Below are positions 34,070 through 42,675 of a stretch of DNA of 64,000 nt, piece after piece; the stretch's first letter is position 1; each line of letters opens with the position of its first letter. The translations under genes were made by a program, and so were the position numbers. Location of the stretch: contig JAYUED010000178.1 of NCBI GenBank assembly GCA_043739385.1, forward strand, positions 19,990 to 83,989, written 5' to 3'. Source of the stretch: Defluviibacillus sp043739385 (GTDB taxonomy: Bacteria > Pseudomonadota > Gammaproteobacteria > Burkholderiales > Burkholderiaceae_C). The notes under the pieces were generated by a model. It searched no databases and was not told the DNA's origin. It saw only the letters and a list, made by a program, of their open reading frames with translations.

Positions 34070-35746
34070 TTACGCCAAAAATTTACTGGTGACAGGATAG
34101 CGCCAATCCTTACCAAAACTACGGTGGGTTACACGAATACCTATAGGCGCTTGGCGGCGCTTGTATTCGTTGATTTTGAGCAGGCGCACGACCTTGTCAA
34201 CATCCGCCTTGGCATGACCCGCAGCGATGATGTCTTCCACCCGAGCGTCATTTTCCATGTAAGCCTCGATGATGGCGTCGAGCACGGCGTAATCGGGCAA
34301 GCTGTCTTGGTCGGTCTGGTCAGGGCGCAACTCAGCACTGGGGGGCCGGGTGATGATGCGCTCAGGAATCGGGCTGACACCGGTGCCATTGGGATCGTTC
34401 GCGTTACGCCAGCGGCACAGACGGAATACGGTGGTTTTAGCCAAATCCTTGATGACTGCAAAGCCACCGGCCATGTCGCCGTAGAGTGTGCAGTAGCCCG
34501 TCGCCATTTCACTTTTATTGCCCGTCGTCACCACAATGCTGCCGAACTTGTTCGACAAGGCCATCAGCAGCGTGCCCCGGATGCGGGCCTGGATGTTTTC
34601 TTCAGTGGTGTCTTCAGCGCGACCTGCAAAATGCGGCGAGAGCGAGGCTTTGAAGGCTTCAAACTCAGGCAGGATGGAGATTTCATCGTACTGCACACCC
34701 ATGCGTGCAGCCATGTCACGGGCATCAATCCAGGAAATATCTGCGGTGTAAGGTGACGGCATCATCACCGTGCGCACACGGTCCTTGCCAAGTGCATCCA
34801 CTGCAATAGCCAGCACCAAGGCCGAATCTATGCCGCCCGAGAGGCCAAGCAGCACGCCTGGGAAGCCATTTTTACCCACGTAATCGCGTAAACCGAGCAC
34901 CAGGGCGTCCCACAGTTCCGCGTCCAAGCTGCGTTCTGGAGCGATGGTTGCTATTAATTCAATAGCTATAGGTGCAAGTTTCGCCTGCACAATAAACAGG
35001 TTCTCCTTGAAACTGGGGGCACGACCCGTTAAAGCACCGTCGGCGTTGACACAAAACGAGCCGCCATCAAACACCACCTCGTCTTGCCCTCCCACCAAGT
35101 GTGCATAGACCAATGGCAGGCCCACGGCACGCGCACGTTCAGCCATGCGCTCGACTCGCTCGCCCCCCTTGCCCATGTGGAATGGAGAAGCGTTAATGAC
35201 GGCCAGCAACTCAGCGCCAGCTTCTTTGGCGAGTTGGGCGGGTTCGTCGAACCAAGCGTCCTCACAGATCAGCAAGCCTACGCTGATGCGATCGGCCCCT
35301 TCGCCAGCTTGGAAGACGCACACGCCCTGCCCTGGGGTGAAGTAGCGCCGCTCGTCAAACACTTGGTAATTCGGCAGTTCGCGCTTGGCGTAGGTTTCCA
35401 GAATACGGCCTTCGCTGATAACGCTGGCTGCGTTATGGCGGCGCTGCACGCTGACGCTCTTGGTGCGGCTGTCGCCTCCGCTGGGGTGTCCCAATACAAC
35501 AACCATGCCTTTGAGATCGGCCAGCGCGGTAGTCACAGTGTTGACTGCCTCCCCGCAGGCACTCACGAAGGAGGGGCGCAAATATAAATCCTCAGCCGCG
35601 TAGCCACACAGTGACAACTCAGGCGTGAGCAACAGGCGCGCACCGTCTGCGTAGGCAGTACGGGCAGCATCGATGATCTTTTGCGCATTGCCAGGCATGT
35701 CCCCGACGACGAAATTGAGCTGGGCAACGCAGAGTTTGAGAGTCAT
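34070..35746 (-). CDS. nadE: NAD+ synthase, glutamine-hydrolysing
   Basis: NadE amidates nicotinic acid adenine dinucleotide to NAD+, drawing ammonia from glutamine. The N-terminal nitrilase-type glutaminase domain has the triad Glu43 (TPELSLCGY), Lys121 (YAKRELPNY) and Cys161 (LLICEDAWF). The C-terminal synthetase has the pyrophosphate loop LGLSGGIDSALV (about 301-312) and NKSEMATGYCTLYGDMAGG. The length of 558 residues is typical for the two-domain form. Residues 261-266 are encoded by a perfect 17-nt palindrome in the linker between the domains. Confidence 0.96.
   Translation of the reverse strand: MTLKLCVAQLNFVVGDMPGNAQKIIDAARTAYADGARLLLTPELSLCGYAAEDLYLRPSFVSACGEAVNTVTTALADLKGMVVVLGHPSGGDSRTKSVSVQRRHNAASVISEGRILETYAKRELPNYQVFDERRYFTPGQGVCVFQAGEGADRISVGLLICEDAWFDEPAQLAKEAGAELLAVINASPFHMGKGGERVERMAERARAVGLPLVYAHLVGGQDEVVFDGGSFCVNADGALTGRAPSFKENLFIVQAKLAPIAIELIATIAPERSLDAELWDALVLGLRDYVGKNGFPGVLLGLSGGIDSALVLAIAVDALGKDRVRTVMMPSPYTADISWIDARDMAARMGVQYDEISILPEFEAFKASLSPHFAGRAEDTTEENIQARIRGTLLMALSNKFGSIVVTTGNKSEMATGYCTLYGDMAGGFAVIKDLAKTTVFRLCRWRNANDPNGTGVSPIPERIITRPPSAELRPDQTDQDSLPDYAVLDAIIEAYMENDARVEDIIAAGHAKADVDKVVRLLKINEYKRRQAPIGIRVTHRSFGKDWRYPVTSKFLA
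34950..34966. repeat. 17-nt palindrome GCTAT-N7-ATAGC in nadE
   Basis: GCTATT/AATAGC arms. The gene strand reads it in frame as Ala-Ile-Glu-Leu-Ile-Ala. Its 20-base context is almost identical to the copy at 56655. Confidence 0.8.
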
Positions 35747-35819
35747 GGGAGAAGCTTTAAGGTGGTCTTACTGACGAGTCTAACCAACCCTGTAAACGCC
35801 ACCGTCAGAAACTCAATGT

Positions 35820-37271
35820 TCAAACCTCCGCTGGCCGCCGTGCCAGCAACGCGCCGATCGTCGATTCATACCCCGCCGCCACGCGCAGCAAAGCGGCGTC
35901 GCCTTGCGCACCACCTATCAGCTGTAGCCCAGCGGGCCAGCGCCCGTTCGGGTGGAAGCCTGCGGGCAGGCTGATGGCGGGCAGGCCGGCGAAGGTGGCG
36001 TAAAGGGTCACTTCCATCCAGCGGTGGTAGGTGTCCATCACCCGGCCTGCTATGTTTTGGGGCCAACGTTGCTCCACCGGAAACGGCCAGACTTGTGCCG
36101 ATGGCAAAGCCAGTACGTCGTAGCGCTTTAGCAGACCCAGCATGTGGGTGTGAAAGGCGGTGCGCACCTCGCTGGCTTTCATGAAATCCATGAATGTGAG
36201 CCCCATGGCTTCGTCGTGCTCCCATAGAGCTTCGGGTTTAAGGTGGGCACGGGCGTCGGGTAGATGCAGCAGTGCGGCAACTTTGGGGCCCACCAAGGCG
36301 CGACGCCATGCCAGCCACGCCGTCCACAGCGCAGCCGTATCGAAACCTAAATCGCAGGGTTCCACATGTGCGCCAGCGTCAGTGAAACGCTGCAAGGCTT
36401 GCTCACAGACGGGCAGCAAGCCCCCTTCCATGGCCAAATAGCCATTCAAATCGCCCAGCCAACCGACGCGCAGGCCTTTCAGGGCACGGGTGTCACCCGC
36501 CTCGGGCAAGAACTGCGAAGGCGCAGGCAAGGGATCGGCAATCGACAACGGCACCAGGGGATGGTGGCCAGACTGAATTGCCAACAGTTTGGCCAAATCC
36601 CGCACCGTACGCGCCAGCGGTCCCTCGGTACCTAATTGACTGACCCAAGTGTCGGCGGCAGGCCAAAACGGCACGCGGCCTTGACTAGGGCGCATTCCGA
36701 AAATATTGCCCCACCCGGCAGGGTTGCGCAACGAACCCATGAAGTCAGAGCCGTCCGCTACCGGCAACAGGCGGTGCGCCAATGCCACCGCCGCACCACC
36801 ACTTGAGCCCCCCGCGCTGACGGTGGTGTCCCAGGCGTTAGGCGTGGTGCCAAACAGACCATTGAAGGTGTGCGAGCCCAGAGCCAACTCGGGTATGTTG
36901 GTTTTTCCGATAACGATGGCACCTGCAGCCTTCATGCGCGCGGTCACCACACTGTCTTGCGTAGCGATAGACGCCTTCAGCAGACTGGAGCCATAGGTCG
37001 TGGGAAAGCCGATGGCATGACCAGTGTCTTTAGTAGCCTGGGGAACACCATGCAGCCAGCCGCGTGACTCACCCCGGGCCAATTCAGCATCAAAAACATC
37101 AGATGTGCTTAACAGAACGTCATCAGACGCTATATTTACGATAGCATTAAACTTCGGATTAAGTCGATGGATACGTGTCACGTAGGTCTGCATCACCTCG
37201 CGGCAAGAGACGTGGCGAGCGTGGATGGCGCGGGACAGCGCATCGGCATCAAGATCGGTTAAATCGGACAT
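35820..37271 (-). CDS. Amidase of the amidase-signature family
   Basis: The product of 483 residues has the Ser-cisSer-Lys arrangement: Lys81 in PQATKDTG, the glycine/serine loop SAGGSSGGAAVAL (about 152-164), and the nucleophile Ser180 in SDFMGSLRNPAG. It belongs to the amidases related to GatA and 6-aminohexanoate-cyclic-dimer hydrolase-like enzymes, but the substrate cannot be assigned. It lies downstream of a divergent acyltransferase gene and 73 bases before nadE on the same strand. It shares only the general fold with the amidase at 3064. Confidence 0.88.
   Translation of the reverse strand: MSDLTDLDADALSRAIHARHVSCREVMQTYVTRIHRLNPKFNAIVNIASDDVLLSTSDVFDAELARGESRGWLHGVPQATKDTGHAIGFPTTYGSSLLKASIATQDSVVTARMKAAGAIVIGKTNIPELALGSHTFNGLFGTTPNAWDTTVSAGGSSGGAAVALAHRLLPVADGSDFMGSLRNPAGWGNIFGMRPSQGRVPFWPAADTWVSQLGTEGPLARTVRDLAKLLAIQSGHHPLVPLSIADPLPAPSQFLPEAGDTRALKGLRVGWLGDLNGYLAMEGGLLPVCEQALQRFTDAGAHVEPCDLGFDTAALWTAWLAWRRALVGPKVAALLHLPDARAHLKPEALWEHDEAMGLTFMDFMKASEVRTAFHTHMLGLLKRYDVLALPSAQVWPFPVEQRWPQNIAGRVMDTYHRWMEVTLYATFAGLPAISLPAGFHPNGRWPAGLQLIGGAQGDAALLRVAAGYESTIGALLARRPAEV
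37129..37145. repeat. 17-nt palindrome GCTAT-N7-ATAGC in the amidase gene
   Basis: Spacer ATTTACG. The gene strand reads it in frame as Ala-Ile-Val-Asn-Ile-Ala, within the N-terminal FNAIVNIAS segment. Confidence 0.7.
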
Positions 37272-37415
37272 GGGCAGACTTCGAGGAGGTTGACGGGCCA
37301 GAGAAGGTTCTGACGCTGCATCTATCTTAGCGACGATGGTTTGACAAATCGGTATTGCGCGGTGCTGGTGTTTTCCCGCAGTACCGGCGCAGTGCGGGTA
37401 GTATTACCCCCAGAT

Positions 37416-38681
37416 ATGACCCTGCCCTCCACGACCCCTTCCCCGCTACAAGCTACGCCCTCGGCCACGCTGCTCGCTCAAGTGCTCAGCGCCCCGTTTG
37501 CCTCAGGCTCCAAACTGACGGCTCCGCTGTGGAATACTTTGCTGGCCGCCCAATCCCAAGCCACCCCATTCATGCGCTACGAGTACTTGGCCGCGCTGCA
37601 CCACAGCGGCAGTGCTATCGCTCGAACCGGCTGGTCAGCACGGTGCATAGCGCTATGGAAAGACGAGCAGTGTGTCGAATTACTCGCAGCCTGCATGGTC
37701 TACATCAAACCGCATTCCTATGGCGAATATGTGTTTGACCATTCATGGGCCAACGCGTACGCGCAGCACGGGCTGGACTACTACCCTAAAGCCACGTTGG
37801 CCGTGCCTTTTACTCCCGTACCAGGTTCACGGCTGCTGGCCATCGATGCAGAGACTCGGGAGATGCTGGTGCGGGCCGTGGTGCAGTGGTGCGAAGCGCA
37901 GGGCTTGTCGTCACTGCACGTGTTATTTGGTGCGGATGAGGACTTGCAGGCGTGCGAATCAGCAGGCTTGATGCTGCGCCACACGGTGCAATTTCATTGG
38001 CAGAACACCTCGCCAGGCTATGAGGGCTTCGACAACTTCCTAAGCCACCTCGCCCCCGATAAGCGTAAAAAAATCCGTCAGGAGCGCCGCAAAGTAGCCG
38101 ATGCAGGCGTCACCTTTCGCCATGCGCAAGGCACCGCCATCGGTACGGCAGACTGGGATTTCTTTTACCACTGCTACGAGCGCACCTACCTGGAACACGG
38201 CAATGCACCCTATCTGAGCCGTGACTTCTTCACCCGTATGTCCGTTACGCAGCCCGAGAGCTGGCTGCTGTTCATTGCGGAACGCGAGGGAGTGCCGATT
38301 GCTAGTAGTTTGATAGCGATTAATGCATATCCAGAATGCACTACCGGCACTATTAATGCTATCGAACCCAATGATTCCAGTATTGAAAAAGTAGCCTATG
38401 GCCGCTACTGGGGCGCGCTAGAGCGTGTTGATTGCCTGCACTTTGACGCCTGCTACTACCAGCCGCTGCAATGGTGCATTGCCAACGGCTACACGCGGTT
38501 TGAAGGTGGCGCGCAGGGAGAGCACAAAATGGCCAGAGCGCTGTTACCCGTCAAAACCAGCTCCGCCCACTGGCTGGCGCACCCCGCGTTTGCTGACGCC
38601 GTACAAAACTACCTGGACCGCGAAGGCCAGGGGATTGAGAACTACATGAGTGACTTGGTGCAACGCAGCCCGTTGCGGTAG
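37416..38681 (+). CDS. GNAT-fold / peptidogalycan biosynthesis-type acyltransferase (PF04339 family)
   Basis: The protein matches the family formerly called DUF482, with a duplicated GNAT/FemAB-like fold. Features are TPFMRYEYLAALHHSG, MVYIKPHSYGEYVFDHSWANAY, FLSHLAPDKRKKIRQERRKV and the C-terminal RFEGGAQGEHKMARALLPV. The substrate is unknown. I chose ATG 37416 (421 residues); a TTG at 37341 is in frame but adds a non-homologous segment. A degenerate palindrome and a longer inverted repeat (GATAGC...GCTATC, 38312-38363) lie within the gene. Confidence 0.85.
   Translation: MTLPSTTPSPLQATPSATLLAQVLSAPFASGSKLTAPLWNTLLAAQSQATPFMRYEYLAALHHSGSAIARTGWSARCIALWKDEQCVELLAACMVYIKPHSYGEYVFDHSWANAYAQHGLDYYPKATLAVPFTPVPGSRLLAIDAETREMLVRAVVQWCEAQGLSSLHVLFGADEDLQACESAGLMLRHTVQFHWQNTSPGYEGFDNFLSHLAPDKRKKIRQERRKVADAGVTFRHAQGTAIGTADWDFFYHCYERTYLEHGNAPYLSRDFFTRMSVTQPESWLLFIAEREGVPIASSLIAINAYPECTTGTINAIEPNDSSIEKVAYGRYWGALERVDCLHFDACYYQPLQWCIANGYTRFEGGAQGEHKMARALLPVKTSSAHWLAHPAFADAVQNYLDREGQGIENYMSDLVQRSPLR
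38301..38317. repeat. Degenerate 17-nt palindrome GCTAG-N7-ATAGC
   Basis: Four of five arm pairs match. Read in frame as Ala-Ser-Ser-Leu-Ile-Ala. It is extended by a second inverted repeat whose right arm ends at 38363. Confidence 0.45.
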
Positions 38682-38723
38682 GTTGAATCCGCTGCGAACA
38701 ATTTAGCGGCCTTACAGCCGTTC

Positions 38724-39242
38724 TTATCCCTTTGAAGCTTGCAGCAGCAGCCCCATCTCATCGCTGCTCATCAGCCCTTCAATGTCCATGATGACCAGCA
38801 TGCGGTCGTCCAGTTTGGCGATGCCCGTCACATAGTTGGAGTCGACACGGCCCTTGAACTGCGGGGCGGGCTTGATAGCACTGGCGGTGATGCCAGCCAC
38901 ATCGGATACCGAATCCACCACCGCACCAATTTCTGTGCCCTTAACGATCAGCACAATCACCACGGTGAAGGCGTTGTAATCCACCACATCACAGGCCAGT
39001 TTGAGACGCAGGTCGATGATGGGAACTATCACGCCGCGCAGGTTAATTACACCTTTGACAAAGCTTGGCGCATTGGCGAGACGCGTGGGCGGCTCGTACG
39101 AGCGGATTTCTTGCACACCCAGAATATCAATTCCGTATTCCTCACCGCCTAAGCGAAAGGTGAGGTATTCGCGGGCTTTTTCGACCAGTGCAAGGGGCTT
39201 GCGCGTGGTGGACGTTCGGAAGCTGTCTGCTGAGGTTGCCAT
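38724..39242 (-). CDS. cheW: CheW-type chemotaxis adaptor
   Basis: CheW couples chemoreceptors to the CheA kinase. The 172-residue product has an N-terminal extension of about 24 residues, then the CheW beta-barrel: YLTFRLGGEEYGIDILGVQEIRSY, APSFVKGVINLRGVIVPIIDLRLKL, IGAVVDSVSDV and a final ITGIAKLDDRMLVIMDIEGL-like segment. AAGG precedes the ATG. No other chemotaxis gene is in the window, so it is an orphan here. A 10-bp inverted repeat lies 62 bases upstream of its start. Confidence 0.93.
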   Translation of the reverse strand: MATSADSFRTSTTRKPLALVEKAREYLTFRLGGEEYGIDILGVQEIRSYEPPTRLANAPSFVKGVINLRGVIVPIIDLRLKLACDVVDYNAFTVVIVLIVKGTEIGAVVDSVSDVAGITASAIKPAPQFKGRVDSNYVTGIAKLDDRMLVIMDIEGLMSSDEMGLLLQASKG

Positions 39243-39303
39243 GGGTGCCTTTTCAATCTAAGCGAAATCTGTGGTTCGAGCTGTGTCGTGAAGTGTGGTT
39301 CGA

Positions 39304-39330
39304 TTGTGAATTCAGATTGCGAATTCACAA
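39304..39330. promoter_or_regulatory. Perfect 10-bp inverted repeat upstream of cheW
   Basis: TTGTGAATTC and GAATTCACAA are separated by seven bases. It lies 62-88 bases upstream of cheW and 52 bases past the TonB receptor stop. No T-tract follows, so an operator is likelier than a terminator. Confidence 0.5.
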
Positions 39331-39381
39331 GTGGCCACTAAATTTATCCCGTGGATGGCTGTGGGATATTCCCAATGCCGC

Positions 39382-41751
39382 TCAAAACCGCGTTCCCACC
39401 ACCAGAAATACCCGAGGCGTCCAGCGCAAGGTGGATTGCTCGGCGTAGCTGCGCCCCGTTGAGTCGGTGTCTAAGCGCTCACGAGAGCGCTTAGAGTTGG
39501 TAATGTTGTACACCGTGAAACGCCAGTAACCCCATCCGGCCACCACGCGACCGACATACGCATCAGCGCTGGTGTAGGCCAGTTCACGGCCTGACGAGGT
39601 CGGTGAGGTGTTCAAGTCTGCCGCGCCAGTCAACGACAGGCTGGTGCCGCCAAACCAGCCTTCGGCCTTGGGCACGGGCTTGGCCAAGTTGACGTTGACC
39701 AGATAACGCGCTTGACCCGGGATACGCTGGCCCACACTGTCGCCGCTGGTCATGCGCGATTGCAGCAAGCTGGCATTACTGGACAACGTCCAGTCCCGGC
39801 CCAGACCGATGTTGCTGGGCCAAGTCAGGTCGCTTTTAACGTCAGCCTCAAGGCCCCAAACCGTGGCGTTACCGACGTTTTCGGGGCGTTGGGTCCATAG
39901 ACTGCCGCTTGAGCCACCACCCGCACCGAAATCGGTAACACGGCGGGCAATCACGTCTTTTATCTGGCGCACAAAGAGGTTCAGCCCCAGTTGGCCTTGC
40001 TCGCCCAGTTTGCGCTCCAGGCCGCCATCAAAGGTAAAGGTGGATTCAGGCCGTAAACCGGGGTTACCTGCAAAGTCAGGGTTGTTGGGTGCATTAAGTC
40101 CAGTACTGGGAATGCGGCGGTCGAGCAAATCCATCAGCGCGGGGTTGCGGCTGACACGGGCGAGGTTGAAGCGCACCTGCAGGTCTTCGTTGATGGGGGT
40201 TCGGGTGTGCAGTGAGGGTTGTAAAAACGTACGACGGTTCGTTGTTGTGATGCCTGTGTAATCACTGCGAGTCTCGGTGCTCTCCAAGCGCAGACCGGCG
40301 GTGAACGTGGTCTTGGCAGGTAACTCCCACTCGTTTTGCCCCCACAGCGCACTCCGACGGGTCCTTGCCCCCAAACTAAAGGGCGTGGGGGTAGCGTTCA
40401 GGCCAACGCTGCTGGCGGTATCCACGTTCAGGCGACGCTCTTCGGCCTCGGCACCGAACATCCACAGCAAGGGGTTTTCTGTGCCTGTGAGTTTGGTGGA
40501 CGCTGTAAAGGCTTTTTCATGGCGGTCATCCAAAAAGGTGGAAGGTGTAGTGACTGCACTGGCCATATTGCCTACGTCGTAACTGGCGAGGGTTTGCAAA
40601 CGGTTGCGATCAACGCGCTCGCTGCTGTTTTGACCTGAAATGTAAGACTCTAAACGGCTACCTTTGAAACTGTGAGTCCAGTCACTGCGCAGCTGTACCA
40701 AGCTGCGCTCGCTACCTGTGTTGTCAAAAACGCGGCTACTTGTAGGACCAAAGCCATCGGCACCCGCACCAGTGCTGTCAAACTGCCCCTTGACACGGGT
40801 ACCGATCAACATTGAGCGGAAATTGAGCTGGTCTGACGGCCCCAAGCGCCCGCTCAGTCGAGGGATCAGCAACCACTCAGAGGTGCGAAAACGGTATTTT
40901 TCATCCGACTCGCTGGTGGACGGATTGCTACCCGTCACGGTCATGCTTCGGTGGGTGTCGCTGCCTGCCAAGCGGTCAGAGGCTGAACCAGCGAGGAAGT
41001 AAGTCCAAGGTTCTCTGGGGACGGCCAGGGGACGTGTGCCGTTTGTATCATCGGCGGCATCAGCAGATCGAACCACAGGTTTGTCCGGCGTGGTTAACGG
41101 ACGTGTTGAGGGTCCGGTGAAAGGCCCGGTTTTGGAAAAAAATCCTTGAAAAGCGTTTTGGCCCCAGACGCGTTGGTCGGTCAGGCGAATATTGGTCTCG
41201 CGTTGCACGCTGGCTTGACGCAGCACGATGTTGATTGTGCCGCCTGTGGCCCCGGTGAATTCTGCAGACGGCGCACGCAATACCTCAATGCGCTCAATCA
41301 TGTCAGCGGGAAGCTGGTCAAACGGCAACTGAGCTGACTGTCGCGCGCCGCTGACTTTTTCACCGTCCACCAGAATTTGCGTGGCGGATTTGTCCATGCC
41401 GCGCATACGGATTTCCAAGGTGCCATTGCCGCTGCCGTTGACCTGCACACCAGGAAGTTGGCGCAACACATCAGCAACCGAATCTGCGCCCATAGCCTCT
41501 ATGTCTTGCCGGTCGACGGTAACCAGTGACCCTGCTGCAAAAAAACGCTGCGCTATAGAGCGTCTTTCTCGGATGGTGACGGTTTCCAGCTGACGACCTT
41601 CTGAGGCATTGCGCTCTTCCGAAGGCATTTGCGCAAGCGCATTGCTGCTGTGGGCCAGCAGGCCCACAGTGAACACGGCACACAAAGGAAAGGGTGAAAA
41701 AATCCGAAAAAGAGACGCGATCGACCTCATGAAAAGGGTCAGCCGATTCAT
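39382..41751 (-). CDS. TonB-dependent outer-membrane receptor
   Basis: This is a 22-strand barrel transporter driven by TonB. A signal peptide ends near SSNALAQ (residue about 41). The plug domain follows with LETVTIRERR (TonB-box-like), ADSVADVLRQLPGVQV, RGMDKSATQILVDGEKVSG and ERIEVLRAPSAEFTGATGGTINIVLR. The barrel ends in the outer-membrane Phe signature (VFLVVGTRF). The length of 789 residues is typical. The ligand is unknown; no siderophore or heme gene is adjacent. ATG 41730 is a possible alternative start. Confidence 0.92.
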   Translation of the reverse strand: MNRLTLFMRSIASLFRIFSPFPLCAVFTVGLLAHSSNALAQMPSEERNASEGRQLETVTIRERRSIAQRFFAAGSLVTVDRQDIEAMGADSVADVLRQLPGVQVNGSGNGTLEIRMRGMDKSATQILVDGEKVSGARQSAQLPFDQLPADMIERIEVLRAPSAEFTGATGGTINIVLRQASVQRETNIRLTDQRVWGQNAFQGFFSKTGPFTGPSTRPLTTPDKPVVRSADAADDTNGTRPLAVPREPWTYFLAGSASDRLAGSDTHRSMTVTGSNPSTSESDEKYRFRTSEWLLIPRLSGRLGPSDQLNFRSMLIGTRVKGQFDSTGAGADGFGPTSSRVFDNTGSERSLVQLRSDWTHSFKGSRLESYISGQNSSERVDRNRLQTLASYDVGNMASAVTTPSTFLDDRHEKAFTASTKLTGTENPLLWMFGAEAEERRLNVDTASSVGLNATPTPFSLGARTRRSALWGQNEWELPAKTTFTAGLRLESTETRSDYTGITTTNRRTFLQPSLHTRTPINEDLQVRFNLARVSRNPALMDLLDRRIPSTGLNAPNNPDFAGNPGLRPESTFTFDGGLERKLGEQGQLGLNLFVRQIKDVIARRVTDFGAGGGSSGSLWTQRPENVGNATVWGLEADVKSDLTWPSNIGLGRDWTLSSNASLLQSRMTSGDSVGQRIPGQARYLVNVNLAKPVPKAEGWFGGTSLSLTGAADLNTSPTSSGRELAYTSADAYVGRVVAGWGYWRFTVYNITNSKRSRERLDTDSTGRSYAEQSTLRWTPRVFLVVGTRF

Positions 41752-41806
41752 CTCGAGTAGCCCCTCTTTTGATTTTTCACCGCTAGCGGAACATCAAGTC
41801 ACAACA

Positions 41807-42358
41807 TCAAGCCGCAACTTTTGCTGCGCTGGCTTTGTTGTAGTTTGCAATGCCATCCATGATTTCTTTCTTGGCAGCTTCTGGGCCTTCCCAGCCCATT
41901 ATCTTGACCCATTTGCCGGGTTCCAGATCTTTGTAATGCTCAAAAAAGTGGGCAATGGTTTTGAGGCGCAGAGGGTTCATGTCCTCAGGCTTTTGCCAAT
42001 GGGTGTAAATCGGCAAGATTTTATCGACGGGCACAGCCAACACTTTGCCGTCAATACCGGCCTCGTCTTCCATCATCAAGATGCCAATGGGGCGGCACGT
42101 CACCACCACACCGGGGATCAAGGGCACGGGCGTAATCACCAGAACATCCACGGGATCCCCATCACCACTGAGAGTTTTAGGCACATAGCCGTAGTTGGTG
42201 GGGTAGTGCATGGCGGTGCTCATGAAGCGATCAACAAAGATTGCGCCAGACTCTTTGTCCACCTCGTACTTCACCGGATCAGCGTTCATGGGGATTTCAA
42301 TCACCACGTTGAAGGCATCAGGAACGTTATCGCCAGGATTAACTTTTTGTAAGGACAT
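41807..42358 (-). CDS. ppa: Inorganic pyrophosphatase (soluble, family I)
   Basis: This enzyme hydrolyses pyrophosphate in the cytoplasm. The 183-residue product has the family I features NVVIEIPMNADPVKYEVDKESG, the signature GDGDPVDVLV with metal-binding aspartates, and a C-terminal KWVKIMGWEG. It is transcribed divergently from the membrane H+-pyrophosphatase, so two enzymes for the same substrate share a 317-base control region. No good ribosome binding site precedes the ATG. Confidence 0.96.
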   Translation of the reverse strand: MSLQKVNPGDNVPDAFNVVIEIPMNADPVKYEVDKESGAIFVDRFMSTAMHYPTNYGYVPKTLSGDGDPVDVLVITPVPLIPGVVVTCRPIGILMMEDEAGIDGKVLAVPVDKILPIYTHWQKPEDMNPLRLKTIAHFFEHYKDLEPGKWVKIMGWEGPEAAKKEIMDGIANYNKASAAKVAA

Positions 42359-42675
42359 GAGATCAGATTTCTTGGTTTAAAAAGAAGGAGGAGTGAGACA
42401 AACCCAGTGATTATCAGACGAAGTCCACGTGGGTTAACACGCTTGGGACTTTCCCTGATTTTACCGACGTGAAGCCCCTATAAGGCTTACAGGGCAACCC
42501 ATTTGAGGGGGTTTAGCCGTATATTGCATACGTTGGCCAATCGTCTTCGTCCTTGCGGCGCTGCGAGGAAGCAACGCAGCGGGGGCGATCCATACCGTGT
42601 GCGTTTGCATGTACAAGTGCCAATGCGGGCTTGTTCGTGTTGCCCCCTCCTAGCGAGACAACAGGAGACAAAACT
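42359..42675 (+). promoter_or_regulatory. Intergenic control region and structured leader of hppA
   Basis: No gene is evident in these 317 bases. It holds a stacked inverted repeat AAGTCC-A-CGTG...CACG-cttg-GGACTT (42421-42451). Nearer hppA a leader fold can form: CGCTGCG/CGCAGCG (42559-42565, 42575-42581) followed by GGGGGC/GCCCCC (42581-42586, 42642-42647) enclosing a GCAT/ATGC helix. AGGAG for hppA lies at about 42662-42668, just after the fold. No riboswitch class is recognised. Confidence 0.4.

Noticed and set aside
37341..37346. TTGACA as a consensus -35 for the acyltransferase gene
   Set aside because: No -10-like hexamer occurs 16-18 bases downstream, so a promoter is not supported.
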